Positions 19,201-26,653 of a DNA stretch of 64,000 bases are shown here, piece after piece. The DNA lies in contig JAMCZQ010000004.1 in assembly GCA_023485295.1 (NCBI GenBank), positions 33,458-97,457 on the forward strand, in the 5' to 3' direction. How positions within the stretch are numbered: position 1 is the stretch's first letter; each line of letters starts with the position of its first letter. The notes below the pieces were generated by a model that was given only the letters and a program-made list of their open reading frames with translations, searched no databases and had not been told where the DNA came from. The position numbers were made by a program, and so were the translations under genes. The stretch is from Candidatus Marsarchaeota archaeon (GTDB lineage: Archaea > Micrarchaeota > Micrarchaeia > Micrarchaeales > Micrarchaeaceae).

Positions 19201-19395
19201 AGGGAATTTGGCACCATTTTTGCAGTAGTGTACGTATTGTCTTCAATTTAAAATTTGCCAAGCCCTGATAATCGCATATCAGAAAAAGCTGTCCCAGAGG
19301 CCGGTTTTAGCGGGCAGACACTCTTGGCGACGTTTAAATAATGGCTTTACGTATCCCAAAGCTAACGCTATATCCGGAAATGCGAAGCTCTAAGG

Positions 19396-19797
19396 TCAAA
19401 CCCTATCTATAAGCAAGCCTGTCTCCTCGCCAAGAATTTCAAAATGCCTGAAATCCTTTGTAAGTACTGTCGCACCTATCTTTAGCGCTTGCGCAGATAT
19501 AAGTATGTCAATATCATCTACTTTCTTGCCCTTGCTGATGAGCTTTGCGGCTATTTCAGACGCTTTGATTACATCATCATAAGAGAGAGCCATTGTTTCA
19601 ATTTGCGTGAAGAAAAGCGAAACCTGTATGTAAGAAGACTTTAAGCCTTTGGCTTCGTTATATTTTTCGCCAAGCAAAACCTCGTATGCGCATAAGGTGC
19701 TTGTGTATAACGATTCTGCTTCGCTCATCTTTTCCCTTGCCTGCTTGTTGCCTTTAAGGAACTCTATCACTGCTGAAGAGTCGAGAAAAAGTTTCAG
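19396..19797 (-). CDS. vapC: PIN-domain toxin VapC, probable CTG start
   Basis: A PIN-domain ribonuclease of about 133 residues. The first strand LKLFLDSSAVIEFLKG provides the first Asp, then CAYEVLLGE and VDDIDILISAQAL supply the other acidic residues, ending with VLTKDFRHF. A GTG at 19770 would cut off the catalytic Asp, so the start must be upstream. The only suitable codon before the in-frame stop is CTG at 19797. It overlaps the vapB stop as CTGA and has GGTGA five bases upstream, arguing for translational coupling from a non-standard start. It cleaves RNA, and its activity is held in check by VapB. Confidence 0.82.
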   Translation of the reverse strand: MKLFLDSSAVIEFLKGNKQAREKMSEAESLYTSTLCAYEVLLGEKYNEAKGLKSSYIQVSLFFTQIETMALSYDDVIKASEIAAKLISKGKKVDDIDILISAQALKIGATVLTKDFRHFEILGEETGLLIDRV

Positions 19798-20012
19798 ACC
19801 CTCACCTTGAAGCGCCTCCTGATCTTAGCTGCATGCATCTGAAGCGATCTAGCCTCATCGCTACGGATTATTCCAAAAAATTTATCCAGGTCCGCAAGCT
19901 TTACGCCTTTGACTTTATCAACAAGCTCTAAAACGAGCTTGGTGAAACTTTTGGAACCTTTTATCGAAGCAAGCTTCTTGTACGCCTCGTCGCTTAGCAT
20001 GATTGTCTTCAT
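19794..20012 (-). CDS. vapB: VapB-family antitoxin
   Basis: A 72-residue antitoxin of the archaeal VapB type. MKTIMLSDEAYKKLASIK followed by GSKSFTKLVLELV is the DNA-binding N-terminus, and the basic C-terminus (IRRRFKVRV) would bind the toxin. It is the first gene of the operon and overlaps vapC by four bases. A near-palindromic TATA-containing sequence lies just upstream and is a likely autoregulatory operator. Confidence 0.82.
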   Translation of the reverse strand: MKTIMLSDEAYKKLASIKGSKSFTKLVLELVDKVKGVKLADLDKFFGIIRSDEARSLQMHAAKIRRRFKVRV

Positions 20013-20020
20013 AGCATCAA

Positions 20021-20040
20021 TCTATATATAGTCTATATAC
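20021..20040 (-). promoter_or_regulatory. Promoter/operator of vapBC
   Basis: The stretch TCTATATATAGTCTATATAC contains TATATA-GTC-TATATA symmetry and sits 9-28 bp upstream of the vapB ATG. It can serve as TATA box and as a VapB operator together, allowing autorepression. Confidence 0.5.
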
Positions 20041-20189
20041 ATATTTATTTCTTTCTACGGTGTGTTTAATTATTTTGTTTTCACGCATATGGAGAAAAGA
20101 GCTGCTTATTAATAAGCTCCGAAAGTGGACGCCTATAAAATAACCGCCCCACCGATGATATACAATAATATACATCCCGTTTGATGATA

Positions 20190-20400
20190 CTATCTCTTCT
20201 TTGAAAATTTTTTAAACCTGCCCAAGACACCTTCTGGCTTTTCTATTAGCTTATCTGAAGGCTGTTTATCTGATATCACTTTTGCTTCTGCAAAATAAAA
20301 TCTTTATTTGGTCTTTTTAGGTTTTTGACAATTTTTACTGGAAACTCTTTGCAATAAGATAAGCCACTAATAAGTAGATAAATTGAGCTAGATAATATTA
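20190..20400 (-). pseudogene. Decayed gene fragment
   Basis: In the 440-bp gap between vapB and the next gene, the minus strand carries protein-like sequence in two frames. One frame gives SYCKEFPVKIVKNLKRPNKD; a second gives EAKVISDKQPSDKLIEKPEG and ends VLGRFKKFSKKR with a stop at 20190. Together they look like the C-terminus of a basic protein broken by a frameshift and lacking a start. It is AT-rich like the rest of this accessory region. No family is recognised. Confidence 0.3.
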
Positions 20401-20452
20401 AATAACTATGTTTACTTAAATATACATATATTTACTTTAATACAACGATAAA

Positions 20453-20671
20453 ATGAATACGATTGAATACTTAATACTTAAAATTGCAAAAGAGAAAGGC
20501 AAATTCAGCATTGACAACGGGGATAGGGGCGAATTGCGCGATACTGTGCTCCTATTAGCGAAAAAAGGTTATCTTAAAAACCTTGGACATTCGAATTGTA
20601 AAGGTATATGGGGATATGAGATTACTAATGAAGGCTGTCAAGCGTTAGCTGATAACAGATCAGACATTTAA
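20453..20671 (+). CDS. Small winged-helix protein
   Basis: A 72-residue protein reading as one winged helix-turn-helix: helix MNTIEYLILKIAKEKGKFS, recognition part RDTVLLLAKKGYLKNLG, wing WGYEITNEGCQALA. The pattern GYxxTxEGxxAL is typical of archaeal wHTH regulators. It is convergent with the nuclease-helicase gene (18-bp gap) and may regulate accessory genes here. AT-rich promoter sequence lies upstream. Confidence 0.6.
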   Translation: MNTIEYLILKIAKEKGKFSIDNGDRGELRDTVLLLAKKGYLKNLGHSNCKGIWGYEITNEGCQALADNRSDI

Positions 20672-20688
20672 AGTATCTAAGGGCTCTG

Positions 20689-22584
20689 CTATAACTGTAT
20701 TCTAGATTTAAAAAAGTCTTCAGTGTTTTTATCCATGAAATAAACATAGCAGCCCAGCATTCCACGCGTTAAAAGAACCCTATAAATATTTTTAACATAT
20801 TTGGTGAAGTCTATGCCCTTCTTCTTCAATTGAGGATCTGCAGAGGCTTTTGGGTTACCTATCCATCTCTTTTCAACTGGATCATAAACTAGATCAGGAC
20901 CAAATATAACTCCAACATATTCAAACTCAAATCCTTGAATAGTATAAATACTACCAATCTGATTTATGCCATTAGGATCATAAGCCCAGAGCGATGCTTT
21001 TGGTATTCCCGGAGCTAATTTTGCCGCATTGTTCTTTGCTTCCCAAGTCATCTTAAAATCTTTTCCTATTACAACGTCTTTTTTGAGTGTTCCGTCAGGA
21101 TTTGGATCGCTCCAGGGCCAGCAAAATCCTGCGACTAATCTAGCAGAGTTTTGCTTTTCTGCGTTTTTAGCTTTTATTGCCTCGTATAGTTCAACAGGGC
21201 TGTCAAATATTCTAAAGTCCATTTTTTCATTCTTTGTAAGATAGGTATGATCCGTTTCGCGTATGTCTAATGTGTTATCAATCCAGTTCATATATCCATC
21301 AGAACCATTACACCTGAATTGTGTTTTTAGCTCGAAATCAAAGGTTTCTGCGCCAAATTTATCAGCAGTTTCCTTTATCAATTTGGTACTGCCTATCTCG
21401 TCTGGCCTAACTACCTGAAGGTCGTCTATGAAGAAGATGGTCAATTTTGCAGCCCTTATGAGTTCATCTATTTGTGGCATATCAGATCTATAAATGGATT
21501 TTGTATACCTAGAATTGCTTGTTTTTCGTATGCGGTGCGCTTCGTCACAGACTAGCACGTCTATCTCATTTTCTTTTACCATCTTAGAAGAGAAACTATT
21601 AAAGTATTTGAATAACTTTGCTGCTCTTATGCCAACTATTTTTCTAAGTGTTGTTGTGAATGCAGCGGATCCAGTAGCATGAAATATTGATAAATCCTTA
21701 TTTTTAGATAGAAGTTCAGCAATTACATTCAATGCAATAACTGATTTGCCAGTACCTGGACCCCCTTTAACTATTATTACAGATTTCTTACTTGATTTTG
21801 TAAGCTTTTTCGCCCTATCCAAAATCGTGTTATAAGCCACCAGCTGCTCATCTATTAGATGAAATATTTTTTCCCCCTTTATTGTTTTACTTGTGTGCTC
21901 TAGTAACTTCTTACTGGGCCTTATATCGCTATTTGAAAATCGGTTAAGAAGTTCCAACCCATTTCCAGCAGACAATTTTTCTTTTAAGTACTCGCCTAGC
22001 TTATCAAAATCTTCTTTTGTAAATAAAGGAAATTCTTTTAATACCGTATCGAACTTCGGAGATAGTAGAACTGGGTTTGTCTGAAATTTTGAGTAATTAT
22101 GACAATAGCTACAAGATTCTAATCTAATACTTTCATCACGATTGAATACTGATACAAAGTCTTTTACATATAGATGATATTCTCTAACTTGCACAGACGG
22201 ATGTGCTTCAAGTCGTTCTCTCCCTCCGACAAATGTAATTATATTATCTTGTATATCACTGTCCTTAACGGTTTCCCATTGTTTAAGTTCTATTATGATT
22301 GCATTGCTTGTACCATCTCTAGAATTTCCGAATAACATACAATCTAAGCGCTTAGTACTATATGGCAGTTCATACTCTATTACAATTCCGTTATCTCTGA
22401 GCGAATAATGTTCCAACACATCCTTAAGCACTCTGAGAGAATTCCTCCAAGAGTTTACTTCTCCTGGGCTCGGACTTCGTAAATAATAATTTTCGTAAGA
22501 AAGTTTTAACTTGTCGGCAATTGTGCCATGTAATGCTTCATCTATAAAGTCGTTAGTCAATCCCTCGTATAATTTCATGTTCAC
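20689..22584 (-). CDS. DUF2075-family helicase with N-terminal nuclease-like domain
   Basis: A 631-residue protein. The N-terminal domain carries D81 and IIIELKQW with E99 and K101, the D-ExK layout of PD-(D/E)XK nucleases. The SF1-like ATPase follows: Walker A GGPGTGKS (K280), Walker B VLVCDEAHR (347-350), FFIDDLQVV, an Arg motif KTQFRCNG, and IYTIQGFEFEYVGVIFG with YRVLLTRG at the C-terminus. That motif set matches DUF2075 (Schlafen-AAA-like) helicases. Its GTG start overlaps the stop of the MazG-like gene by four bases. Such helicase-nuclease fusions are often defence genes; antiviral function here is inference from domain content and the tRNA-proximal accessory setting. Confidence 0.8.
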   Translation of the reverse strand: MNMKLYEGLTNDFIDEALHGTIADKLKLSYENYYLRSPSPGEVNSWRNSLRVLKDVLEHYSLRDNGIVIEYELPYSTKRLDCMLFGNSRDGTSNAIIIELKQWETVKDSDIQDNIITFVGGRERLEAHPSVQVREYHLYVKDFVSVFNRDESIRLESCSYCHNYSKFQTNPVLLSPKFDTVLKEFPLFTKEDFDKLGEYLKEKLSAGNGLELLNRFSNSDIRPSKKLLEHTSKTIKGEKIFHLIDEQLVAYNTILDRAKKLTKSSKKSVIIVKGGPGTGKSVIALNVIAELLSKNKDLSIFHATGSAAFTTTLRKIVGIRAAKLFKYFNSFSSKMVKENEIDVLVCDEAHRIRKTSNSRYTKSIYRSDMPQIDELIRAAKLTIFFIDDLQVVRPDEIGSTKLIKETADKFGAETFDFELKTQFRCNGSDGYMNWIDNTLDIRETDHTYLTKNEKMDFRIFDSPVELYEAIKAKNAEKQNSARLVAGFCWPWSDPNPDGTLKKDVVIGKDFKMTWEAKNNAAKLAPGIPKASLWAYDPNGINQIGSIYTIQGFEFEYVGVIFGPDLVYDPVEKRWIGNPKASADPQLKKKGIDFTKYVKNIYRVLLTRGMLGCYVYFMDKNTEDFFKSRIQL

Positions 22585-22964
22585 AACTCATTATATTTCT
22601 TATTTGAACCTTTAGCTTTCTTTATAGGATACTTTACCGCGTTTTTCTTTATTTTCTTTTCGAGTTCGCTAGATAAATCGAACTTGTTCATTTGGGCAAA
22701 TCTTAATAGAAAATACAAGACGTCCGCAAGTTCTTCGCCTATCATCTGGCGCTTACTGGAATTTGACATTATCTCTTTAATATCGCCTTCTCTTTTAAAT
22801 CTGAAGATATCTAAAAGTTCACTAGCCTCCGTTGATACACCTATCGCAAGGTCTTTGGGATTATGAAACTGGTCCCAATCGCGCTCTTCGCAAAACTTTT
22901 GCACTTTGCCCTTCAGCTCCTTTATAGTCGTTGAATCATCTCTCATTCTCTCATCTAAGCCCAT
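22581..22964 (-). CDS. MazG-like nucleotide pyrophosphohydrolase
   Basis: A 127-residue all-alpha NTP pyrophosphatase of the MazG/DCTPP1 type. RDWDQFHNPKDLAIGVSTEA begins the family core; the metal-binding signature EASE followed by EELAD fits E-x2-E-x12-28-E-x2-D. These enzymes hydrolyse dCTP or modified dNTPs to monophosphates. It is directly upstream of, and overlaps, the DUF2075 helicase gene, so the two are made together. That could mean nucleotide depletion or modified-nucleotide control as part of a defence module. Confidence 0.85.
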   Translation of the reverse strand: MGLDERMRDDSTTIKELKGKVQKFCEERDWDQFHNPKDLAIGVSTEASELLDIFRFKREGDIKEIMSNSSKRQMIGEELADVLYFLLRFAQMNKFDLSSELEKKIKKNAVKYPIKKAKGSNKKYNEL

Positions 22965-23020
22965 TCATTATTTTAACCACAGATTTTAACTTTCTTTCCT
23001 TCTTTTATGTGTTTAGCCTG

Positions 23021-23123
23021 TTGAATTCTCTTCTATAACATGTCCTTTACCTTATGGGGGTATAGGGGGATATAGATAATTATACTATAGAGAAACAATT
23101 CACTTATAGACAAGCCCTGAGAG
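23021..23123. repeat. Degenerate direct repeat, distal copy (with tRNA 3' end)
   Basis: This stretch repeats the sequence at 24191-24285. The two share TTGAATT at the left, CTATAACATGT, a 20-base identical core TATAGATAATTATACTATAG (23071-23090), and at the right the identical 12 bases AAGCCCTGAGAG. The last element is the 3' end of the tRNA-Thr gene in reverse orientation. This copy has only the tRNA tail, not the whole tRNA, as expected for the far attachment site of a tRNA-integrated element. Confidence 0.65.
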
Positions 23124-23262
23124 AATGCTCTCTTCTCGATAAGGAACCCGCCGTTATTTTGCTGTCCGCTGCGATAAATTTGCTATTAAACCGCATTATC
23201 TATATATAAAATAAGAATCACTAATAGTGTACAGTATATCCTATTGCCTTTACATATTGGTT

Positions 23263-23517
23263 CTAATTTTTGATATAATACTTATAACTAATAAAGAGTA
23301 ATATGACAAGGATAAAAACTATGATGTACCAAGCAATAAAAGCTAATACCATCAATATTATTAGAAGTATTATTACAGCTAAAATTAGTCTTATATAATC
23401 TACAGAGTCAAATTTGGTTAAAGGCTTTGCTTCTCCTACAGATAATTTAAGGAATAGTGTAGGCAAAAACTTTAGGATAGTAAATGAGAGATAATTCTCT
23501 TTCTTATTTTTTGCCAA
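23263..23517 (-). CDS. Small membrane protein in the repeat-flanked cassette
   Basis: An 84-residue protein with a basic N-terminus and a long hydrophobic stretch from about residue 43 to 78 that can form two membrane helices. No family is recognised. It begins 8 bp after the PH-like gene on the same strand, so both are probably one operon carried between the direct repeats. Confidence 0.55.
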   Translation of the reverse strand: MAKNKKENYLSFTILKFLPTLFLKLSVGEAKPLTKFDSVDYIRLILAVIILLIILMVLAFIAWYIIVFILVILLFISYKYYIKN

Positions 23518-23525
23518 AACATCAC

Positions 23526-24122
23526 TTATTTTAATTGTCTCTTTAATGAAGGAATAATAGGTGTTGCCTCCTTTCCTATAATAAAGAGTTTATCTGAAAC
23601 TTTTTCAACTTTATTAAATATTCTCCCCATGAAATTATTTACGCCTAAATTAGCCTCCATATAATCCTTGGCTCTTCCTGTCGCATCTTCTTCGTCATAG
23701 ACGATTTCGACACAAGAAGCCTTCTTTAATTCTTCTTCCTTTAATAGACCCCAGGCCACAAGTGTTTTCATATCTGTTTCCGTATTCAAATTATTTAATT
23801 CTATCATTCTATCGTCTACAGAACTAATTGCAGTTATAGGTATATCAAACCATGTTCCAGCAATGCCACTTAATGCACTCTTCTTTTCTTCACTTGTTAA
23901 CTCTTTTGCTCCAATTTGATATAAAATCAGGAAATAAAGCTTTTTATTAGTCACATATACATTAGTTGCAGTAAAAGATATCGGGAATTCCTTTCTCTCT
24001 TTCCCTAACACTTTTTTTATCTCCGCTTCCTTCATAAATACTGTTGGCATTATTGTTCTACTTTCAAATTCTATTCTTTCATTTTTATCTAGCTCTCTAA
24101 AAATACCTATATGATTCCCCAT
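23526..24122 (-). CDS. Possible PH-like-domain protein in the repeat-flanked cassette
   Basis: The frame extends up to a TTG at 24260, but that start would lie inside the repeat. I prefer ATG 24122 (MGNHIGIFRELDKNERIEFE), a soluble start; a TATA-like CCTATAAAG lies about 60 bp upstream. ATG 24170 is an alternative that adds a short hydrophobic stretch. The product is about 198 residues. Strands such as FPISFTATNVYVTNKKLYFL followed by WFDIPITAISSVD resemble bacterial PH/GRAM-like domains, which is a weak call. No enzyme motif is seen. Confidence 0.55.
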   Translation of the reverse strand: MGNHIGIFRELDKNERIEFESRTIMPTVFMKEAEIKKVLGKERKEFPISFTATNVYVTNKKLYFLILYQIGAKELTSEEKKSALSGIAGTWFDIPITAISSVDDRMIELNNLNTETDMKTLVAWGLLKEEELKKASCVEIVYDEEDATGRAKDYMEANLGVNNFMGRIFNKVEKVSDKLFIIGKEATPIIPSLKRQLK

Positions 24123-24190
24123 AATATCCCTAGCTATAATATCAATAAAAACTAATAAAAATATTGTCATTTGCGTTACTTTATAGGCCG

Positions 24191-24285
24191 TTGAATTTTC
24201 CCCTATAACATGTATTTCATCTTTGGAGAAGATATAGATAATTATACTATAGGGGAACAATCCATTTACAAGTAAGCCCTGAGAG
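24191..24285. repeat. Degenerate direct repeat, tRNA-proximal copy
   Basis: Partner of 23021-23123. It runs from just inside the cassette through the last 11 bases of tRNA-Thr. It contains a perfect 10-bp inverted repeat, TTCCCCTATA (24198-24207) and TATAGGGGAA (24248-24257). The distal copy keeps this pairing partly, with one compensated base pair and one G-T change. Confidence 0.65.
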
Positions 24286-24387
24286 GGAATTGAACCCTCA
24301 ACCTCCTGTTTTCCTGATTTAATTCTTGATTAAACTTCTTTTCAAGAAGTTTACAAGACAGGCGCTCTGCCATTGAGCTACCAGGGC
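24275..24387 (-). tRNA. tRNA-Thr (TGT) with 41-nt intron
   Basis: The acceptor stem GCCCTGG/TCAGGGC, D arm GCTC/GAGC, anticodon stem CCTGT/ACAGG and T arm GAGGG-TTCAATT-CCCTC are all intact. Loop CTTGTAA gives anticodon TGT. U73 as discriminator fits archaeal tRNA-Thr. A 41-nt insertion lies in the anticodon loop near position 37/38, with an AACTTCTT/AAGAAGTT hairpin consistent with a bulge-helix-bulge splice site. The mature tRNA is 72 nt; CCA is not encoded. Its 3' end is duplicated 1.16 kb away, suggesting it has served as an integration site. Confidence 0.93.
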
Positions 24388-24435
24388 ACCTTTCGCTCTT
24401 TTATTTACCTGTTAAACCTATAAATTATTTCCTTT

Positions 24436-24792
24436 TTAGTCAATGAGTTTGATATGTATGCCTATTACTCCATACTGCCGTTCTTCCTCCTCAGTATAGT
24501 ATTCCCTCTGCCGATTGATCTGCTCTTCAATGCTTAAATCCTGTTCATGCCCGAACTTTGACTTTTCGAAGTTTGAGAAAAGGTCACGGAAAGACCTGAA
24601 AATAGACAGCCCTATAACCTCGACTTTGATTTTTTCTGTTTTTTCCGGCAATTTGCTGAAAATTATAATGTCTCCAATCTTTACGCCTCTTCTTTTTTCA
24701 TCGTATAAGCGAATTTCTATTGATTTTTTCCCATTCTTTATCTTTTCAAACGGTGCAGGATTTAGGGACATTTCATGCATCATATAATTCAC
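24436..24792 (-). CDS. ASCH-domain protein
   Basis: A 118-residue ASCH (ASC-1 homology) protein. It begins MNYMMHEMSLNPAPFEKIKN, continues with IEIRLYDEKRRGVKIGDIII (the K/E-x-R strand and the GD turn of the beta barrel) and ends with YGVIGIHIKL. ASCH domains share the PUA-like fold and bind RNA or act as small hydrolases. It lies between tRNA-Thr and the flippase gene, in the same orientation as the latter (7-bp gap). Confidence 0.8.
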   Translation of the reverse strand: MNYMMHEMSLNPAPFEKIKNGKKSIEIRLYDEKRRGVKIGDIIIFSKLPEKTEKIKVEVIGLSIFRSFRDLFSNFEKSKFGHEQDLSIEEQINRQREYYTEEEERQYGVIGIHIKLID

Positions 24793-24799
24793 GTTTATT

Positions 24800-26362
24800 T
24801 TAGCCTATGAAAAAGCCAATGTACCTTATGGCTATCGAAGCCGGCTTCTTCAGCTGCCTTATCTTGGACAGTGACTCTACTATGAAATCCAGGTTCCTCT
24901 TTTCTATCGCCTTTGTAGCTGCAAGCATCGGCGGATATAGAAGCAATGCAACTATTATGTTTACAAGCACAGCTGCCCTGCTGTAATGCATTGCAATGGT
25001 CAACGCGAAAAGCACTATGAAAAGCATAATTGCAGATAGTGTCAGCCTTCCAAGCCTTTTCCACTCCATTCTTATGGAAAACTGGCTGTGCAGGGCCTTT
25101 ATGTAGAGCAGGTCCATCAATATCGGGCCGACGGCGAATACTGCAATAAGCGCTCCTGCAACCTTTTCATATGGCACAAGTATTGCCAGAAGGGCTACCT
25201 CTGCAACCACTACTACTAGCTGGTATTTCATGAACCTCTTTGTATCGCCGTTGCCTATTATGAGCTGGCCCGCAAAGCTGCCTATCAGCCCTATTACTGT
25301 GCCTACCGATATGAAGGCGAAGTACAAAGGCGCTCCAACGTATGCGCTTCCGAAAAGAAGCCTTGTCAAGGGCTTTGTTGTCGCTACAGCGTAAGCGAGT
25401 ATCGGCAGGAGGAAGATGAAAGCGTAGAACACGCTGTTGTTGTAGATTCCTGCAATCCTCTTGCTTATGGATTCGTTGGTTAGCGTATAGGAGAATGCGG
25501 GAAGTATCACGAATGTCATGGAAGTCATTATGAGCTCAAAGAACCTTCCAAGCTTGTATGCTGCCCCATAGCTTCCAACCACTGCAGTAGTGGCGAACAC
25601 TCCAAGCAGCAATATCGCAAGGCTTGTTGTTCCGGATATGGCTATGTTGGAAGTAACTACAGGTATTGAAAACGAAGCCAATTCCTTGGATATTGCCTTT
25701 TTGAATCTAGGCACGAAAGTGCCTATATTTCCATAAATGTTAAGGATTGCATAAACAAAGCCTATCAAAAGGCTTATTGCTAGGCCCGCGACAGCTCCAA
25801 GCACTCCGTAGCCAAGAAGTACCAGTGCAACAACGAATATTGCCTGCGATATTGCATAGACTATGTTTGCAATTGAAGAGTGCCTTGTTGAGCCCAAGCC
25901 TACAAGCACAGCTACTGAAAGGTTGAAAAGAACCGAAAGCAGCACGCACACAGCAGCTATTATTATTGGGTAATACATGCTCGTATTGTGGTATACTGTG
26001 CTGGCAAGCACTCCGCTTATTGCTATTCCTATCAGCATTATGATTAATGATATTATTCCTGCGATTGCGAACCCGTTAGACACGAGCTCCTTCTTTCTTT
26101 CCCTGCCTACCTCCTTTTCTGACAGCTTTTTCCTGAGCGCAGTGCCCATGCCGAAGTTGCCGCCCATGCCAAGGAGCGTGTAAAGCGCTATTACTATGGT
26201 GTATATTCCGTAATCAACTGGCTTCAGGTATCTGGCCAGGAAAATCAGCAATAGCAGGGTGACCACTGCGCTGATTATCTTGCTTGAAATGAAAAAGCTG
26301 CCGCTCCTCAAGGCCTTAGAGCCGAGCTCTCTCACTTCAGCAGTCCCTTCCTGATACTCCAT
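24800..26362 (-). CDS. MOP-superfamily polysaccharide flippase
   Basis: A 520-residue integral membrane protein with about fourteen hydrophobic helices, matching Wzx/RfbX-type lipid-linked oligosaccharide flippases in length and layout. It begins with a soluble EYQEGTAEVRELGSKALRSG segment, the amphipathic lead typical of the family, and contains the GNFGMGTALRKKLSEKE loop. It would move polyprenyl-linked glycans across the membrane for surface glycosylation, working with the glycosyltransferases at 13.8-16.2 kb. GC content is like the housekeeping regions, unlike the AT-rich genes that follow. Confidence 0.85.
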   Translation of the reverse strand: MEYQEGTAEVRELGSKALRSGSFFISSKIISAVVTLLLLIFLARYLKPVDYGIYTIVIALYTLLGMGGNFGMGTALRKKLSEKEVGRERKKELVSNGFAIAGIISLIIMLIGIAISGVLASTVYHNTSMYYPIIIAAVCVLLSVLFNLSVAVLVGLGSTRHSSIANIVYAISQAIFVVALVLLGYGVLGAVAGLAISLLIGFVYAILNIYGNIGTFVPRFKKAISKELASFSIPVVTSNIAISGTTSLAILLLGVFATTAVVGSYGAAYKLGRFFELIMTSMTFVILPAFSYTLTNESISKRIAGIYNNSVFYAFIFLLPILAYAVATTKPLTRLLFGSAYVGAPLYFAFISVGTVIGLIGSFAGQLIIGNGDTKRFMKYQLVVVVAEVALLAILVPYEKVAGALIAVFAVGPILMDLLYIKALHSQFSIRMEWKRLGRLTLSAIMLFIVLFALTIAMHYSRAAVLVNIIVALLLYPPMLAATKAIEKRNLDFIVESLSKIRQLKKPASIAIRYIGFFIG

Positions 26363-26653
26363 TCCAATCTATGTTTAGGATTTCAAAAACTAAAGCTAAA
26401 TAACAGATGGAAAACGATAAATAAAGTTTTGACATCTTCAAAACTGCAAAATTTAAAATCTAATCTTATCGCTTTTAATAAGGCAACTTTAATTCATTGC
26501 TTGCAGCATGGTTGAACCATTTTGGCATAACCCCTAATAAAAAGATAATGCTTTATATTTTATGCTCTGTATCTAAATATGATGTGTGATGCAGTTCAAT
26601 GCTTTTAGAAAGATAAAAATAATCTATTCGCGGTGGTATTGCCATAAACAGGC
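26363..26653. promoter_or_regulatory. Promoter region between flippase and ligase cluster
   Basis: A divergent intergenic region of 291 bp. AAATTTAAAAT near 26450 and CTTTATATTTTATG near 26551 are TATA-like on the plus strand; GGTGGT at about 26631 is a weak SD-like element before the ATG at 26654. Composition shifts here from moderate GC to strongly AT-rich, marking the left edge of the cluster. No RNA gene was recognised. Confidence 0.35.

Noticed and set aside
23526..24260. Longest reading of the PH-like protein from TTG 24260
   Set aside because: It would start inside the direct repeat, and the added residues do not resemble a domain; the TATA-like element lies downstream of that codon.
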